In this document: piece after piece, positions 44,159 to 53,400 of the stretch
Position numbering within the stretch: position 1 is the first letter of the stretch
Layout of the letters: the number at the start of each line of letters is the position of its first letter
NCBI RefSeq assembly: GCF_034347425.1
Contig: NZ_CP133779.1
Span: 2,046,001-2,110,000, forward strand
Direction: 5' to 3'
Source: Undibacterium sp. CCC3.4
Lineage (GTDB): Bacteria; Pseudomonadota; Gammaproteobacteria; Burkholderiales; Burkholderiaceae_D
DNA: 64,000 bases
Translations under genes and position numbers: made by a program
The notes under the pieces: generated by a model
What the model saw: the letters and a program-made list of their open reading frames with translations, nothing else
What the model was told of the DNA's origin: nothing
Databases searched by the model: none

Positions 44159-47100
44159 GGGGTTTTTTTCGGCCAGTGGATGCGCCTCACCTCGCGTTCG
44201 GCCGTGGCCGTGGCTTGCAGTTGGAATAGACCGGTTTGTTCGCTACGGTCGGCCACAAAATCTTCCAAGCGCGCTTGGGTCAGCGCCAGTTGACGATCGA
44301 TTTTCTGCCATTGCGCCGCGTCGAGCGGGCTGCTGGCATTGCGTGCTGCGCCGCGCTGCAAATCGGCCGGTAGCAGCGCGGCGAGTGCGCTATCGAGTGG
44401 AAACCGACCGAGTGCGCTATCCCAGCGGCGGCGCTCTTCGGCGCGGGCATCGTTCAGTGGTTCACGTTGCAGATAGGCGAGTGCGACCCGGCCATCGTTG
44501 TTGAGCATGACGTGCGGGGTATGTTCACCTTGCCGGTTTTGCTCTTGCAGTTGCGGCCATGCTGCGCGCACGGCCCGCACATCGTTGAGATGGGCGCACA
44601 CCTGCAGGTAGCGCAAGGAAGGCAGCGCCGGCAACGCTACGCTGCGCTGTTGGCCGTCATGGTCGAACCATTGCCCACTACTGTGGCGGTACACCAGCCA
44701 GCGCCGACCATCGCCGCGCGCGGCGCGCAGTACATACTCGGGCGGCACATGCGGCAGCGCCGGCGGTAGCAGCAGACTGGTACTCATGTCGTCGCTCCAA
44801 CGCCCTTGTATTACTTCGCGACGTAAACTTAAGCCGGCATGATTGATGACTACCGGGAAATCGGCCGCAACCAAGCCGGCCGGCAGCGCGGTGTTGGCGC
44901 TGAGGTCGGCAACGTGCAGATGAAAAATTTGGGTGCTACGGTAAGCACTGAGAAAATCTTGATGGCAACGCTTGATCAAGCTCATGATGTCCGCCGCGCT
45001 GACTAACACTTCTTCATATTCGAGATGGGTGCGTAACAAGGCTTTTTTTTGCGTCCGACGATGGGCTGGAATATCTAGTGACCATGCTTCCTCGGGGCCG
45101 CCGGCAAACAAGGGATACAGTTCGGTAGCGAAGAAGACATCGAGGGTGCTGTTGTTGATGCGCAGATCGGCAGCACGGATCGTGCTTTGACTGGTTTTGC
45201 TCCAACGCTCAACGAAAAAATCCAGCCTTTGCCGCCATAGCATCTCGAATTCTTTGCGCGGCAGCGAGACATTTTCGCGCTCTATGGTCAATTGTGAAGG
45301 CTGTTCGGGGGAAATGGAAAACAACAGCCGTTCCGCGGTGCTGCCGAGTGATAAGCGGTCCAGCGTCAGTTGCAGTACGATGGCACCCCCTGCGCTGCTC
45401 AGCGCCGTCTGTTTCAGTGCCGGGCTCAGCAAGAGTGTGGTGGCCAGTGGCGTCGTGCTGTGATAATGCAAAGAGCACAGGCCGGCATGGGCGCTGTTAT
45501 TGCTGGGCTTTGGCAGCAATAGCATGGGTGTTTCGGCGATGACGGTTTTTTTGGTGGGATGACCAACCCGTATCAATGACTGTATCACCGTACTATAAAA
45601 CACCGCGTTGCTGATGCTGTAGTAGCGCCCGTAACGTTGCACAAACTGGGCACGCTGCGGGTCATTTGCATACAGAAAATGGTAGCGATAAGAATCGCCC
45701 TGAATCGGCACCAGAGTTTGATCAGGGACGAGATCAAGTTGGACCGTCACTAAGCTGTGATCGGCCGGCAAGGCGAGTCTTCGCTCACCGTCCGACAGAC
45801 GCAAGACTTCGCTCAAGGGGAGCGGCGTATTTTGGCTCAGGTACGGGCTGCGCGGACGCTGTAACGGCGGGTCGAGGCGAAAGGCTTGACGAAGATAAGC
45901 TGGCGACTTTTGTGCACTGGCACTGCTCCACTTACGTTCCAGCATTAATTCATTCGCCGGTTCGATAGGTTGATGGGCCAGCCATTGCATCGGTGACAGC
46001 AGATACACGAGCGTGGAGAGAAAATCCGGTTCGTTGACGACGCTGCGTGCGAGGTCTTCGGCGACCAGTCCTTGCATGATGGAAATGGCACCGCGGCGGT
46101 AGCGGCAGCTGGTTTTATCGACTACCAGCCAATTGACCGGTGCTTGCGCGTTGGTAGCGAGCGAGGCCAAGCCATGTGCTGTGGTTTCTTGTAAGGCCAG
46201 TGGTGTTTCGAAGGCAGAAAAAACGGTCTCGAGTTCGGCGCAGACGGCGTTGGCTTTGGCCGCCATATCGCGGATTTCGTAGATCCAATCACGGAATTCC
46301 AGTCCGGCTTGGTAGGCAAACGCCAGCGGATTGATATCGGCCGCCAGCATGGCCGCGACATTGAGCGCGCTACCGAAACCGTCGCTGATGAAACTGTCCC
46401 AAGCGCGCTGCTGCTGTTGTGGCGATAAATTGCCGCTTTGTAATTCGTCCGCGCTTTGCTTGAGTTTCAGAAAAGCATCGACCAACTGCGTGCCGCTCAA
46501 TAATTGACTCAAACGCTGTGCGTGATGGCCGACGCGTTCCCAGCGTGCCAAGCTGGCAGACTCATGGACCAAGGCGGGTTCAACGGTTTGCCTTTGGCGC
46601 ATTAATTTCAGTTGGATATAGTGCTCACTCAAATCGGCTACTGAGCTCATCAGTGCCAGCGCTGAGGCCGTGGAATTGAGCCCGGTGACGGCGCTGTCTT
46701 CAATTTGGCGCAGATCGTAGAAGGTTTGACCGATGCGCAAGAGACCGCTCAGCGGTGCTGCGTGCGCTGGCGACGAACTGCTGAAATCGCGCGTCAAGCC
46801 TTCCATGCGGTGTTGCCCGACCGAATTGAGTAAGTCCGTTTCCGTGACGACGCGGTGAAATTGTTGGCCATCGCTGCCTTGATGGATAAAGTCTATGCTG
46901 CCGTCGGCCAGACGATCGAGTCCAACCAATTCGGCATCGCGTACATGCAGGCTGGTCAAGTCGCGCCAGAAACGGGTTTGGGTAAAGTCGATGACGCGCT
47001 CACTCAATGGCGGTGTGAGTTCGAGTTGTTCGAGCGCGTAGTTGTGATCCTGCTGGCGCTGTGCTGCGGCGGCCTCAAGTTCGGCCTCGTTGGCCTGGCG

Positions 47101-48876
47101 TTGACATTGCGCCGCTTGCAGTTGCCTGAGCAGGGACATGAACGCCATTACAGGCAAAGCCAACGGTGAGGTGGCTTTTTTCCAGCTCAGCAGCGCCAGT
47201 GGCAGGCTCAAACCCGCTAAGGCGCTGCTGCTGGCCGCGACAGTCTGGGCCTGAGGGGCTGATGGTACCGCTGACTTGTCTGCTGCGTCTAAGGGCGGCA
47301 CCAGCAGTGCTTGGCTCAGCCATTGGAAGTGCATGAGCGCGGCGGTCTGTTGCTGTAAATTAGTATCGCGCAGATAGCTGCGACGAAACGCCGGGTAGCT
47401 TTGTTGCGGGATAGTGACGTGTTGCGCTTCCCATTGTTCGCGCAGTTGTTGTAAAGAATCAGCTTGTGCGGCGATCAATTCCTGGGCGATGCTGTGGAAG
47501 GCCAAGATGGTTTCTTGATCGGGATGGGTGCGTTGCCGAGTCAACCATTGTTGGTAGGCGAATTGGCTTAGTTGTTTGATCACGCTGGCCGTCTCCAGCG
47601 GCGCGAGTTGGTGGTTAAACGCCGCTTTGACCGCTCGTTCGCGCGTCGCTCTGTGTGCTTGCAACTGTTGGCCCGTCAGCGCGGCCCCGGCAACGCTGGC
47701 ACCGGCCGCTAAAACCTGGCTCAGTACAATCAAGCCGAAACCGGCCCAGGTGGTGCTGCTCCATGGTGTCGCGCAGCTGGGCAGGGAGAGTCGGTGGCTC
47801 TGGCGTAAATCGGCGAGCGCGGCCGTGAGCGGCGCGTTATTGCCTTGCAGCCAGATCGACCCATGCCAGCAGTGCAAGGCCCCGGCGCACAGATAATCGA
47901 AGTCTTCGGCGCGCTGTACGAGTGGGCGAAATAATTCGGTATAACGGTATTGGCTCAGTGTCGGTAGTTTGCCTGCAGCATCAGCGATGGCATGGCCAAT
48001 ACGCCGGTAGGCGCGGGTCAGCTGTGTCGTTTGCAACTGTACTTGGTGTAACTCGGCGGCCTGCGCTGCAGCATAGGCGGGTAATTTCTCGCGTAAGTTT
48101 TCGGTATCTTTGCGCAGCGCCGCGTGCAGTTTTTGTACTGCTGACAGCGCACTGGCGAGTGCCTCGCGGGCAGCGCCAGCGGCAAGGGTTTGTTGCAGTG
48201 CTTCCCAGTGCGCGCTTTGGCTCATACTACTCGTGAGTAATTGCTCTTGCGCAGTAATTTGGGCGGCGTCGAGGTCGCGGTAATGCTCGCCGGGGCGGGT
48301 ACTGCGCAACCAGGCAGTGATCGCGTTCAGGTAGTCTTTGCTGCGCGCATCGTTGAACTCTTCGCTATGCTGGAGTGCCTGTTCGATCTGCCTGACTTGA
48401 CTCTTGAGTTCGGCGCGGGCGACGCCCGCATCGATCTGATCGAGTAGCACGTGCTGTCGCGTCAGGGCCTGTTGGCGTTTTTTTTCTATGCATTGCGCCT
48501 GTCTGACTGCCGGCCAACGTTCCAATTGCTGCGCCAATTTTTGCAAGCGCTGCTCGATGTGGCTGCTGCGCTGACGTAACGCGGCATCGGTTTGCCATAG
48601 TTGTTCGCGTGCCGTTTCCAGACTGCGTAATTGCCGTGCCTGCACGCAGCGCTCGTCCTGGCTGAGATTACTAAGACTACGAGCACGAAAAAAATTCACT
48701 ATTCTGTGCCACATAGCAGCTTGCGGCCTCGCCCTGGCAGTAGCGTCATGCGACAACTGCACATCACTGTTATTGATGCGCGTGATCGTCATGCGCGGCA
48801 GCTGACTGGCATTAGCGCTGTTTCCAAATAGTCGGATGGAGGGCGATAGACTGCTTTCTGAAAGAGATTCAATCAT
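44011..48876 (-). CDS. Second giant toxin-like protein, upstream frame (N-terminal 1571 aa plus out-of-frame tail)
   Basis: A 1621-residue frame with AGGA seven bases before the ATG. It lacks the first ~200 residues of the intact neighbour and starts near the coiled-coil part (QARQLRSLETAREQLWQ corresponds to QARLRRRLEQEREQLWQ). Hydrophobic segments lie near residues 372-395 and 545-578. The TcdB-pore-like part runs from about 910 to 1320, with LDLVPDQTLV, RYGRYYSISN and HAGLCSLHYHST matching the neighbour. Homology stops at residue 1571, at codons AAA AAA of an A7 run. The last 50 residues are Arg/Pro/His-rich and out of frame. Either a frameshift mutation, a sequencing indel, or ribosomal/transcriptional slippage explains this. 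Confidence 0.7.
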   Translation of the reverse strand: MIESLSESSLSPSIRLFGNSANASQLPRMTITRINNSDVQLSHDATARARPQAAMWHRIVNFFRARSLSNLSQDERCVQARQLRSLETAREQLWQTDAALRQRSSHIEQRLQKLAQQLERWPAVRQAQCIEKKRQQALTRQHVLLDQIDAGVARAELKSQVRQIEQALQHSEEFNDARSKDYLNAITAWLRSTRPGEHYRDLDAAQITAQEQLLTSSMSQSAHWEALQQTLAAGAAREALASALSAVQKLHAALRKDTENLREKLPAYAAAQAAELHQVQLQTTQLTRAYRRIGHAIADAAGKLPTLSQYRYTELFRPLVQRAEDFDYLCAGALHCWHGSIWLQGNNAPLTAALADLRQSHRLSLPSCATPWSSTTWAGFGLIVLSQVLAAGASVAGAALTGQQLQAHRATRERAVKAAFNHQLAPLETASVIKQLSQFAYQQWLTRQRTHPDQETILAFHSIAQELIAAQADSLQQLREQWEAQHVTIPQQSYPAFRRSYLRDTNLQQQTAALMHFQWLSQALLVPPLDAADKSAVPSAPQAQTVAASSSALAGLSLPLALLSWKKATSPLALPVMAFMSLLRQLQAAQCQRQANEAELEAAAAQRQQDHNYALEQLELTPPLSERVIDFTQTRFWRDLTSLHVRDAELVGLDRLADGSIDFIHQGSDGQQFHRVVTETDLLNSVGQHRMEGLTRDFSSSSPAHAAPLSGLLRIGQTFYDLRQIEDSAVTGLNSTASALALMSSVADLSEHYIQLKLMRQRQTVEPALVHESASLARWERVGHHAQRLSQLLSGTQLVDAFLKLKQSADELQSGNLSPQQQQRAWDSFISDGFGSALNVAAMLAADINPLAFAYQAGLEFRDWIYEIRDMAAKANAVCAELETVFSAFETPLALQETTAHGLASLATNAQAPVNWLVVDKTSCRYRRGAISIMQGLVAEDLARSVVNEPDFLSTLVYLLSPMQWLAHQPIEPANELMLERKWSSASAQKSPAYLRQAFRLDPPLQRPRSPYLSQNTPLPLSEVLRLSDGERRLALPADHSLVTVQLDLVPDQTLVPIQGDSYRYHFLYANDPQRAQFVQRYGRYYSISNAVFYSTVIQSLIRVGHPTKKTVIAETPMLLLPKPSNNSAHAGLCSLHYHSTTPLATTLLLSPALKQTALSSAGGAIVLQLTLDRLSLGSTAERLLFSISPEQPSQLTIERENVSLPRKEFEMLWRQRLDFFVERWSKTSQSTIRAADLRINNSTLDVFFATELYPLFAGGPEEAWSLDIPAHRRTQKKALLRTHLEYEEVLVSAADIMSLIKRCHQDFLSAYRSTQIFHLHVADLSANTALPAGLVAADFPVVINHAGLSLRREVIQGRWSDDMSTSLLLPPALPHVPPEYVLRAARGDGRRWLVYRHSSGQWFDHDGQQRSVALPALPSLRYLQVCAHLNDVRAVRAAWPQLQEQNRQGEHTPHVMLNNDGRVALAYLQREPLNDARAEERRRWDSALGRFPLDSALAALLPADLQRGAARNASSPLDAAQWQKIDRQLALTQARLEDFVADRSEQTGLFQLQATATAEREVRRIHWPKKTPCQARPHCRAPYWPRRHHWHRYCACTGLSPTAPSTLRGCRSMRPKHSIG
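44163..44169 (-). other. A7 homopolymer frameshift site splitting the second toxin
   Basis: On the minus strand the coding sequence reads CCG AAA AAA ACC. Homology to the intact paralogue continues in the -1 frame from exactly this point (AAC CCC ATG). A7 is a known substrate for -1 ribosomal slippage and for RNA-polymerase slippage, and is also a common place for indel mutation or sequencing error. Confidence 0.85.
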
Positions 48877-48986
48877 GGCGATTTCCTAACAGGGAGATGG
48901 ACGCCAAGATCGCAGAATGAGCTTTCGTGCTCATTCAAAATTCGTTCATTCAGAAAGTGGCGGCGTTTGGTCTGGCAGGACACGGC

Positions 48987-49910
48987 TCATCCACGTTGCC
49001 GAGGCGTTTGGCCGGCCGTACCGAACAGTGTCAGCATGCCCAAGATCGCCAAGGTATTGCCGCAACCTGCGCGCGCCGCCGATTCTAAGGTCAAGGCAAT
49101 GCGCGGGGCGTTGAGCAGATTGAATGCGCAAGCTGCTGCTTCGGCCGTGGCGCTGAGGTACTGATCGTCAATGCCAGAGCGGTGCAGGCATTTTGTTGGT
49201 TTTTGGCTTGGTATGCGTTGCAGCATGGATGGCGGGGATTTTTGTCTGGCGACTGCCGTGTTCTGAGTGATGTCGAGCAAGACGAGTTGCAGGCGCTGCT
49301 CATGTTTCTCGGCATATGCAGAAATCGATGCGCGCAATGCTCGCAAGCTTGCATGATCACATGGCGTTTGGCGCGCCGCTTGTAAGGCGCGGTAAAAATC
49401 GGTGGGCGCTTGCCATTTTCCATTTTGCAAACAACGATAAGCGGCACCTTCTATACACAATACCGGGGTAGAAAAATCCTTGATGCCTAATTGCTTAGTG
49501 GAAAGTTGTTGCGGTGCTTCGCCGGCCCGATAGCGCGTCCCTTGTTCCCGCTTGCTATCGATCAGAATTACCTGTCGGCATACGCCAGCTTCTACGCACA
49601 GGTAGGCGAGACAATGCGCACTGTGGGCGCGCGTTTTCAGTGCCAGTATCAGGTCATTTTGCCGGGACGAAATATTGGATGCCAGCTGCCGCTTGCCGGC
49701 ACGACGCATCTGCGTGAAGGCCTTGCTTGGCGGCTGTGTCAAGCTAAGACTGACCGGCGCGATGCAGCGCAGTTGATGGTTATACACGCGTTGCCGTAAT
49801 CCTAAACGACGTGCGGGTCTGCGCAAATCGCTCGCAGAAAAATGGTAAGTGAGACAGAGAAAATGCTCAGTGAATGTTGCGGCCTTGGCGCTAAGGGGGA
49901 GATGAAACAT
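48987..49910 (-). pseudogene. Remnant of a third toxin copy: N-terminal domain joined to a hydrophobic segment
   Basis: A 307-residue frame with AAGGAAA before the ATG at 49910. Residues about 120-240 match the N-terminal domain of the intact toxin: CVEAGVCRQVILID corresponds to AVEVGVCPGLLVLS, and LQNGKWQAPTDFYRALQAA to LQQGKWCDSPDFYHALLAA. The coiled-coil and first hydrophobic parts are then missing, and the end (NLLNAPRIALTL...LAILGMLTLFG) matches the second hydrophobic region near residue 700 of the intact copy. It therefore looks like a copy with an internal deletion and a lost C-terminus. It may also serve as the detached N-terminal domain of the second toxin, which lacks one. It is 110 bp upstream of that gene. 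Confidence 0.6.
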
Positions 49911-50088
49911 GGCTTTCCTTAAAATGCTGGCGACACCGGCGTGTGTGCCAATTTGTTGGAGAAGTAACAATATGACAGCAGGTGTTTAGTTCCTCTTTCA
50001 GAAAACGACCACATTCAACACGGCCCACATGGTGTGCTTTGTTTATCAAACAAACTGCCGAAATAGCTCAATGCATTGCTGAACGCCA

Positions 50089-50117
50089 ATCATAAAAAAG
50101 CTTGTAAAAAAATACAA
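50089..50117 (-). promoter_or_regulatory. Candidate promoter of the toxin cluster
   Basis: Read on the minus strand: TTGTAT (50112-50117), exactly 17 bp, then TATGAT (50089-50094). Transcription would begin near 50082, leaving a leader of about 170 nt before the remnant gene at 49910. It is the best sigma70 match upstream of the cluster, though A/T-rich DNA gives matches easily. Confidence 0.45.
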
Positions 50118-50201
50118 AAGAAAAAAGTAGACTAAATAACGCATTTTGAATCGCCTTTAAATAGCAGTTTTTGAAAACAGTTTTTAGCCGGAAACATAAC
50201 G

Positions 50202-50228
50202 TTGTTTTTTTTACTATAAACTTATAAA
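50202..50228 (+). promoter_or_regulatory. Possible promoter of the autotransporter gene
   Basis: TTGTTT (50202-50207) with TATAAA at 50223-50228 (15-bp spacer); TTGAAA at 50171 with CATAAC at 50195 is an alternative. Either gives a leader of some 200 nt before 50434. Between them and the gene, 50271-50433 holds no convincing feature. Confidence 0.25.
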
Positions 50229-50433
50229 AAAGGATTTTAAGCTTGAATTTCAATCCGAGAAGATATGTAATTGATCACAAGAAGGCGCATTTTTTCCCTT
50301 TATTTTTCTGCGCATGACGCTGAAGAAACGAAGCCGGAAGCGCTTGGCGTAATCGGTATGCCCATTCCAGTCTTAGCTTACTGGCGACTTCTTCAACGAT
50401 GGAAATGTCACGGCGTCAGAGCGGAGCAATCGT

Positions 50434-53400
50434 ATGAATCATGTTTATCGATCGATTTGGAATGCGGCCAGCGGTGCCATGGTTGCGGTAGCAGAAAATG
50501 CCCATTCTCACGCGAAAGGTCGATGCGCCAGCGCACGCCGTAGCGTCCAAAAACAGCCGCTGTTATGCCCACGCACGGTCGCTCAACTCGCTCTTTTATT
50601 GTTAACCGTATTGGCCACGGTGCCGGCCGGTGCAGGTTCACTGAGTTGGGATGCCAACGGTGCTAGCGCCGGTTCGGGCGGCAGCGGCACCTGGGATACT
50701 GCGACGGCCAATTGGTATGACGGGGTGGCGTGGTCAGCGTGGAATAATGCCGGCAGCAGCGATGCCGTATTGAATGCGGCGATCGCGCCCAACAGTGGCA
50801 GTGCCGTCGCGGTCGCAGGCGCGATCAATATCAATAATCTCACCAGCAACAGTGCTTACACGCTCACTGGCGGCAGCCTGGGTTTGGCCGCTGGCGGTTC
50901 GACCATCAGCGCCAATGGCGGCAATCTGAGCATTGCTTCGGTACTGTCCGGTGCCGGCAGCGCCTTAACCACGGCCGGCAACGCCAGCGTGATACTCAGC
51001 GGTGCCAATACCTATGGGGGCACCACGACGATTTCGTCCGGTAGCTTGCAAATCGGTGCCGGCAGCACCAGCGGTAATCTCGGCAGCGCCGCCGTGATCG
51101 ATAACGGCAGCTTGGTGCTCAACCGTAGCAATGCCATGACGGTCAGCAATGCCATCAGTGGCAGCGGCAACTTGCTTAAAAGCGGGGCCGGCACCACCAT
51201 CCTGACCGGTGCTAATACCTACGCGGGTCCGACCACGATTTCGGCCGGTATCCTGCAAATCGGTGCCGCCGGCACCAGCGGCAGCTTGGGGCTAGGCGCG
51301 GTGAGCAATAACGCGACGCTGCTGTTCAATCGCAGCGACACGCTCAACGTTGCGAATGCCATCAGCGGTACGGGAGCATTGACGCAAAGTGGCAGCGGTA
51401 CCCTGCGCTTGAGCGGCACCAACACCTATAGCGGCGCTACCAGCGTGACGGCCGGCACGCTGCAAGGCGGTGCCGCCAACAGCTTGAGCAGCAACTCCGC
51501 GCTCACTCTCTCGGCCGGTGCTAGTCTCGATTTGTTTGGCAATAATCAAAGCATCGGTTCTTTGAGCGGCACCGGTGGCACCGTCAGTAACAGCGCGGCT
51601 GTCGCCGCCGTGCTCAGTACCGGCTCGAACAACGCCAACGGTTCGTTTGCCGGTGTGATACAGGATGGTGTCGGCACGACCGCCCTGACTAAACTTGGCA
51701 CTGCCACGCAGATTTTGAGCGGCACTAATACCTATAGCGGCGGCACCAATATTTTCAGCGGCATCTTGCAACTCTTAGGCACCACCGCGAGCTTCGGCAC
51801 TGGCAACATCATCGATAACGGCACTCTCGCTATCAACCGCAGCAATTCGTTTACCTTGGCCAATGCCATTTCCGGCACCGGCGGCTTGACCAGATTCGGC
51901 ATCGGTGGTATCACCACGATTTTGACCGGTGCCAATACCTACAGCGGTACGACAGCCAGCACCGGTAATTTACAAATCGGTAACGGCGGCACCAGTGGCA
52001 CGCTCGGTAGCGGTGCGGTGACCATTACTAACGGCAGCTTGATTTTCGATCGTAGTGACGCGCTCACTGTCGCCAACACCATCAGTGGGAACGGTGCCTT
52101 GTCCCAGATCGGCGCGGGTACCACCACGCTAAGCGGGGCCAACAGTTATTCCGGCAGCACCACCATTTCTGCCGGGGTCTTGCAAATCGGCGCCGGTGGC
52201 AGCAGCGGGACACTGGGTAGCGGTGCGGTGATCGACACCACCGCCTTGCTTTTCAATCGCAGCAATACCTTGAGCGTCGCCAACGCCATCAGTGGCGCCG
52301 GCAGTCTGAGTCAGATCGGCAGCGGCACGACAATCTTGAGCGGTGCCAATACCTATACCGGTGCCACCAGCATTGCGGCCGGCACCCTGCAAATCGGCGC
52401 CGGTGCCGCCAGCGGCAGTCTCGGCACGGCGGCCGTGAGCAATAACGGCAGCCTGGTTTTTAATCGCAGCGATGCGATCACAATCAATAACGTCATCAGC
52501 GGCAGCGGCAGCCTGAGCCAAAACGGCACCGGCACCACGGCCCTGACGCGTGCCAATACCTATACCGGCACGACGACCCTCAATGCCGGTACCTTGCAGC
52601 TCGATTTTTCTGCCGTCGGCGCACCGGCGAGCAATATCATCGCCAGCACTTCTGGCGTGGTATTCAACGATAGTGCGGCCACGCTGGAAGTCAAGGGCAA
52701 GGCCGGGCAAAACGGTTTGGTACAATCGTTCAATGGCATCAGTACCGTTTCCGGCAATGGCGGGGTGATGAAATTGACGCAAAATGGTGCCACCGATATC
52801 GATGTCAACATAGGCGCGCTCGGCGTCGATAGCGTCGCCAATTTTGTCGGTGCCACTGGCTCGGCCTTGGGGGCACGCATCATTACCAGCACTAATCTCG
52901 GCGGCAATGATGGCTTGACTCAGCTAGGCGGCGGCGTTTTGTGGAATGGCACGAATTTTGTTTCGATACAAAAAGTCGCCGGGGTCAATTATGTGGTGGC
53001 GCTGGCAGCACCACAGCAAAATGTCTACACCGGCTCGGCCGGTGGCGCGCAAGTAATTCCGACTTCGGGCGGCCAAAATGCCATCATCAATTTGTTAGAA
53101 GGTGGTGCCGTCGGAGCGCCGAATTATCTCGGCGCGGCCAGTACGACCATACAATCGTTGCTGATGACGGCCACCACCACACCGGCAGTGATCGCCATGA
53201 ATCATAATTCCGCCAATGATACGCTGGTGGTCGGCAGCAATGTTGCTGCCAGCCAGAATGGCACGATCGCTTTGACCTCGCCGGCACAATCCTTGACCAT
53301 CGGTCAGACCCCGAATCAAGGTTTTCTCACCGCGGGCGCCAGCGCAGCCTCCACCCTCAGCCTGACCAATGCCAGCCCGAGTGCCGTGCTGAGCGTCAAT

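Larger units (their letters stand above)
49985..50270. other. AT-rich divergent intergenic region
   Basis: About 290 bases with A/T runs, clearly richer in AT than the rest of the window, separate the minus-strand toxin cluster from the plus-strand autotransporter. No gene is credible here; the 61-residue minus frame is low complexity. It should hold the promoters of both islands and is the kind of sequence bound by H-NS-like silencers. Confidence 0.6.

Noticed and set aside
44011..44160. Natural C-terminus of the upstream toxin half
   Set aside because: The last 50 residues have no counterpart in the paralogue, whereas the -1 frame does; the tail is out-of-frame translation.
50271..50433. 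Possible riboswitch in the autotransporter leader
   Set aside because: A few GAAGCCGGAAGCGC-like bases recall GEMM motifs, but the conserved core of the cyclic-di-GMP riboswitch is not present.
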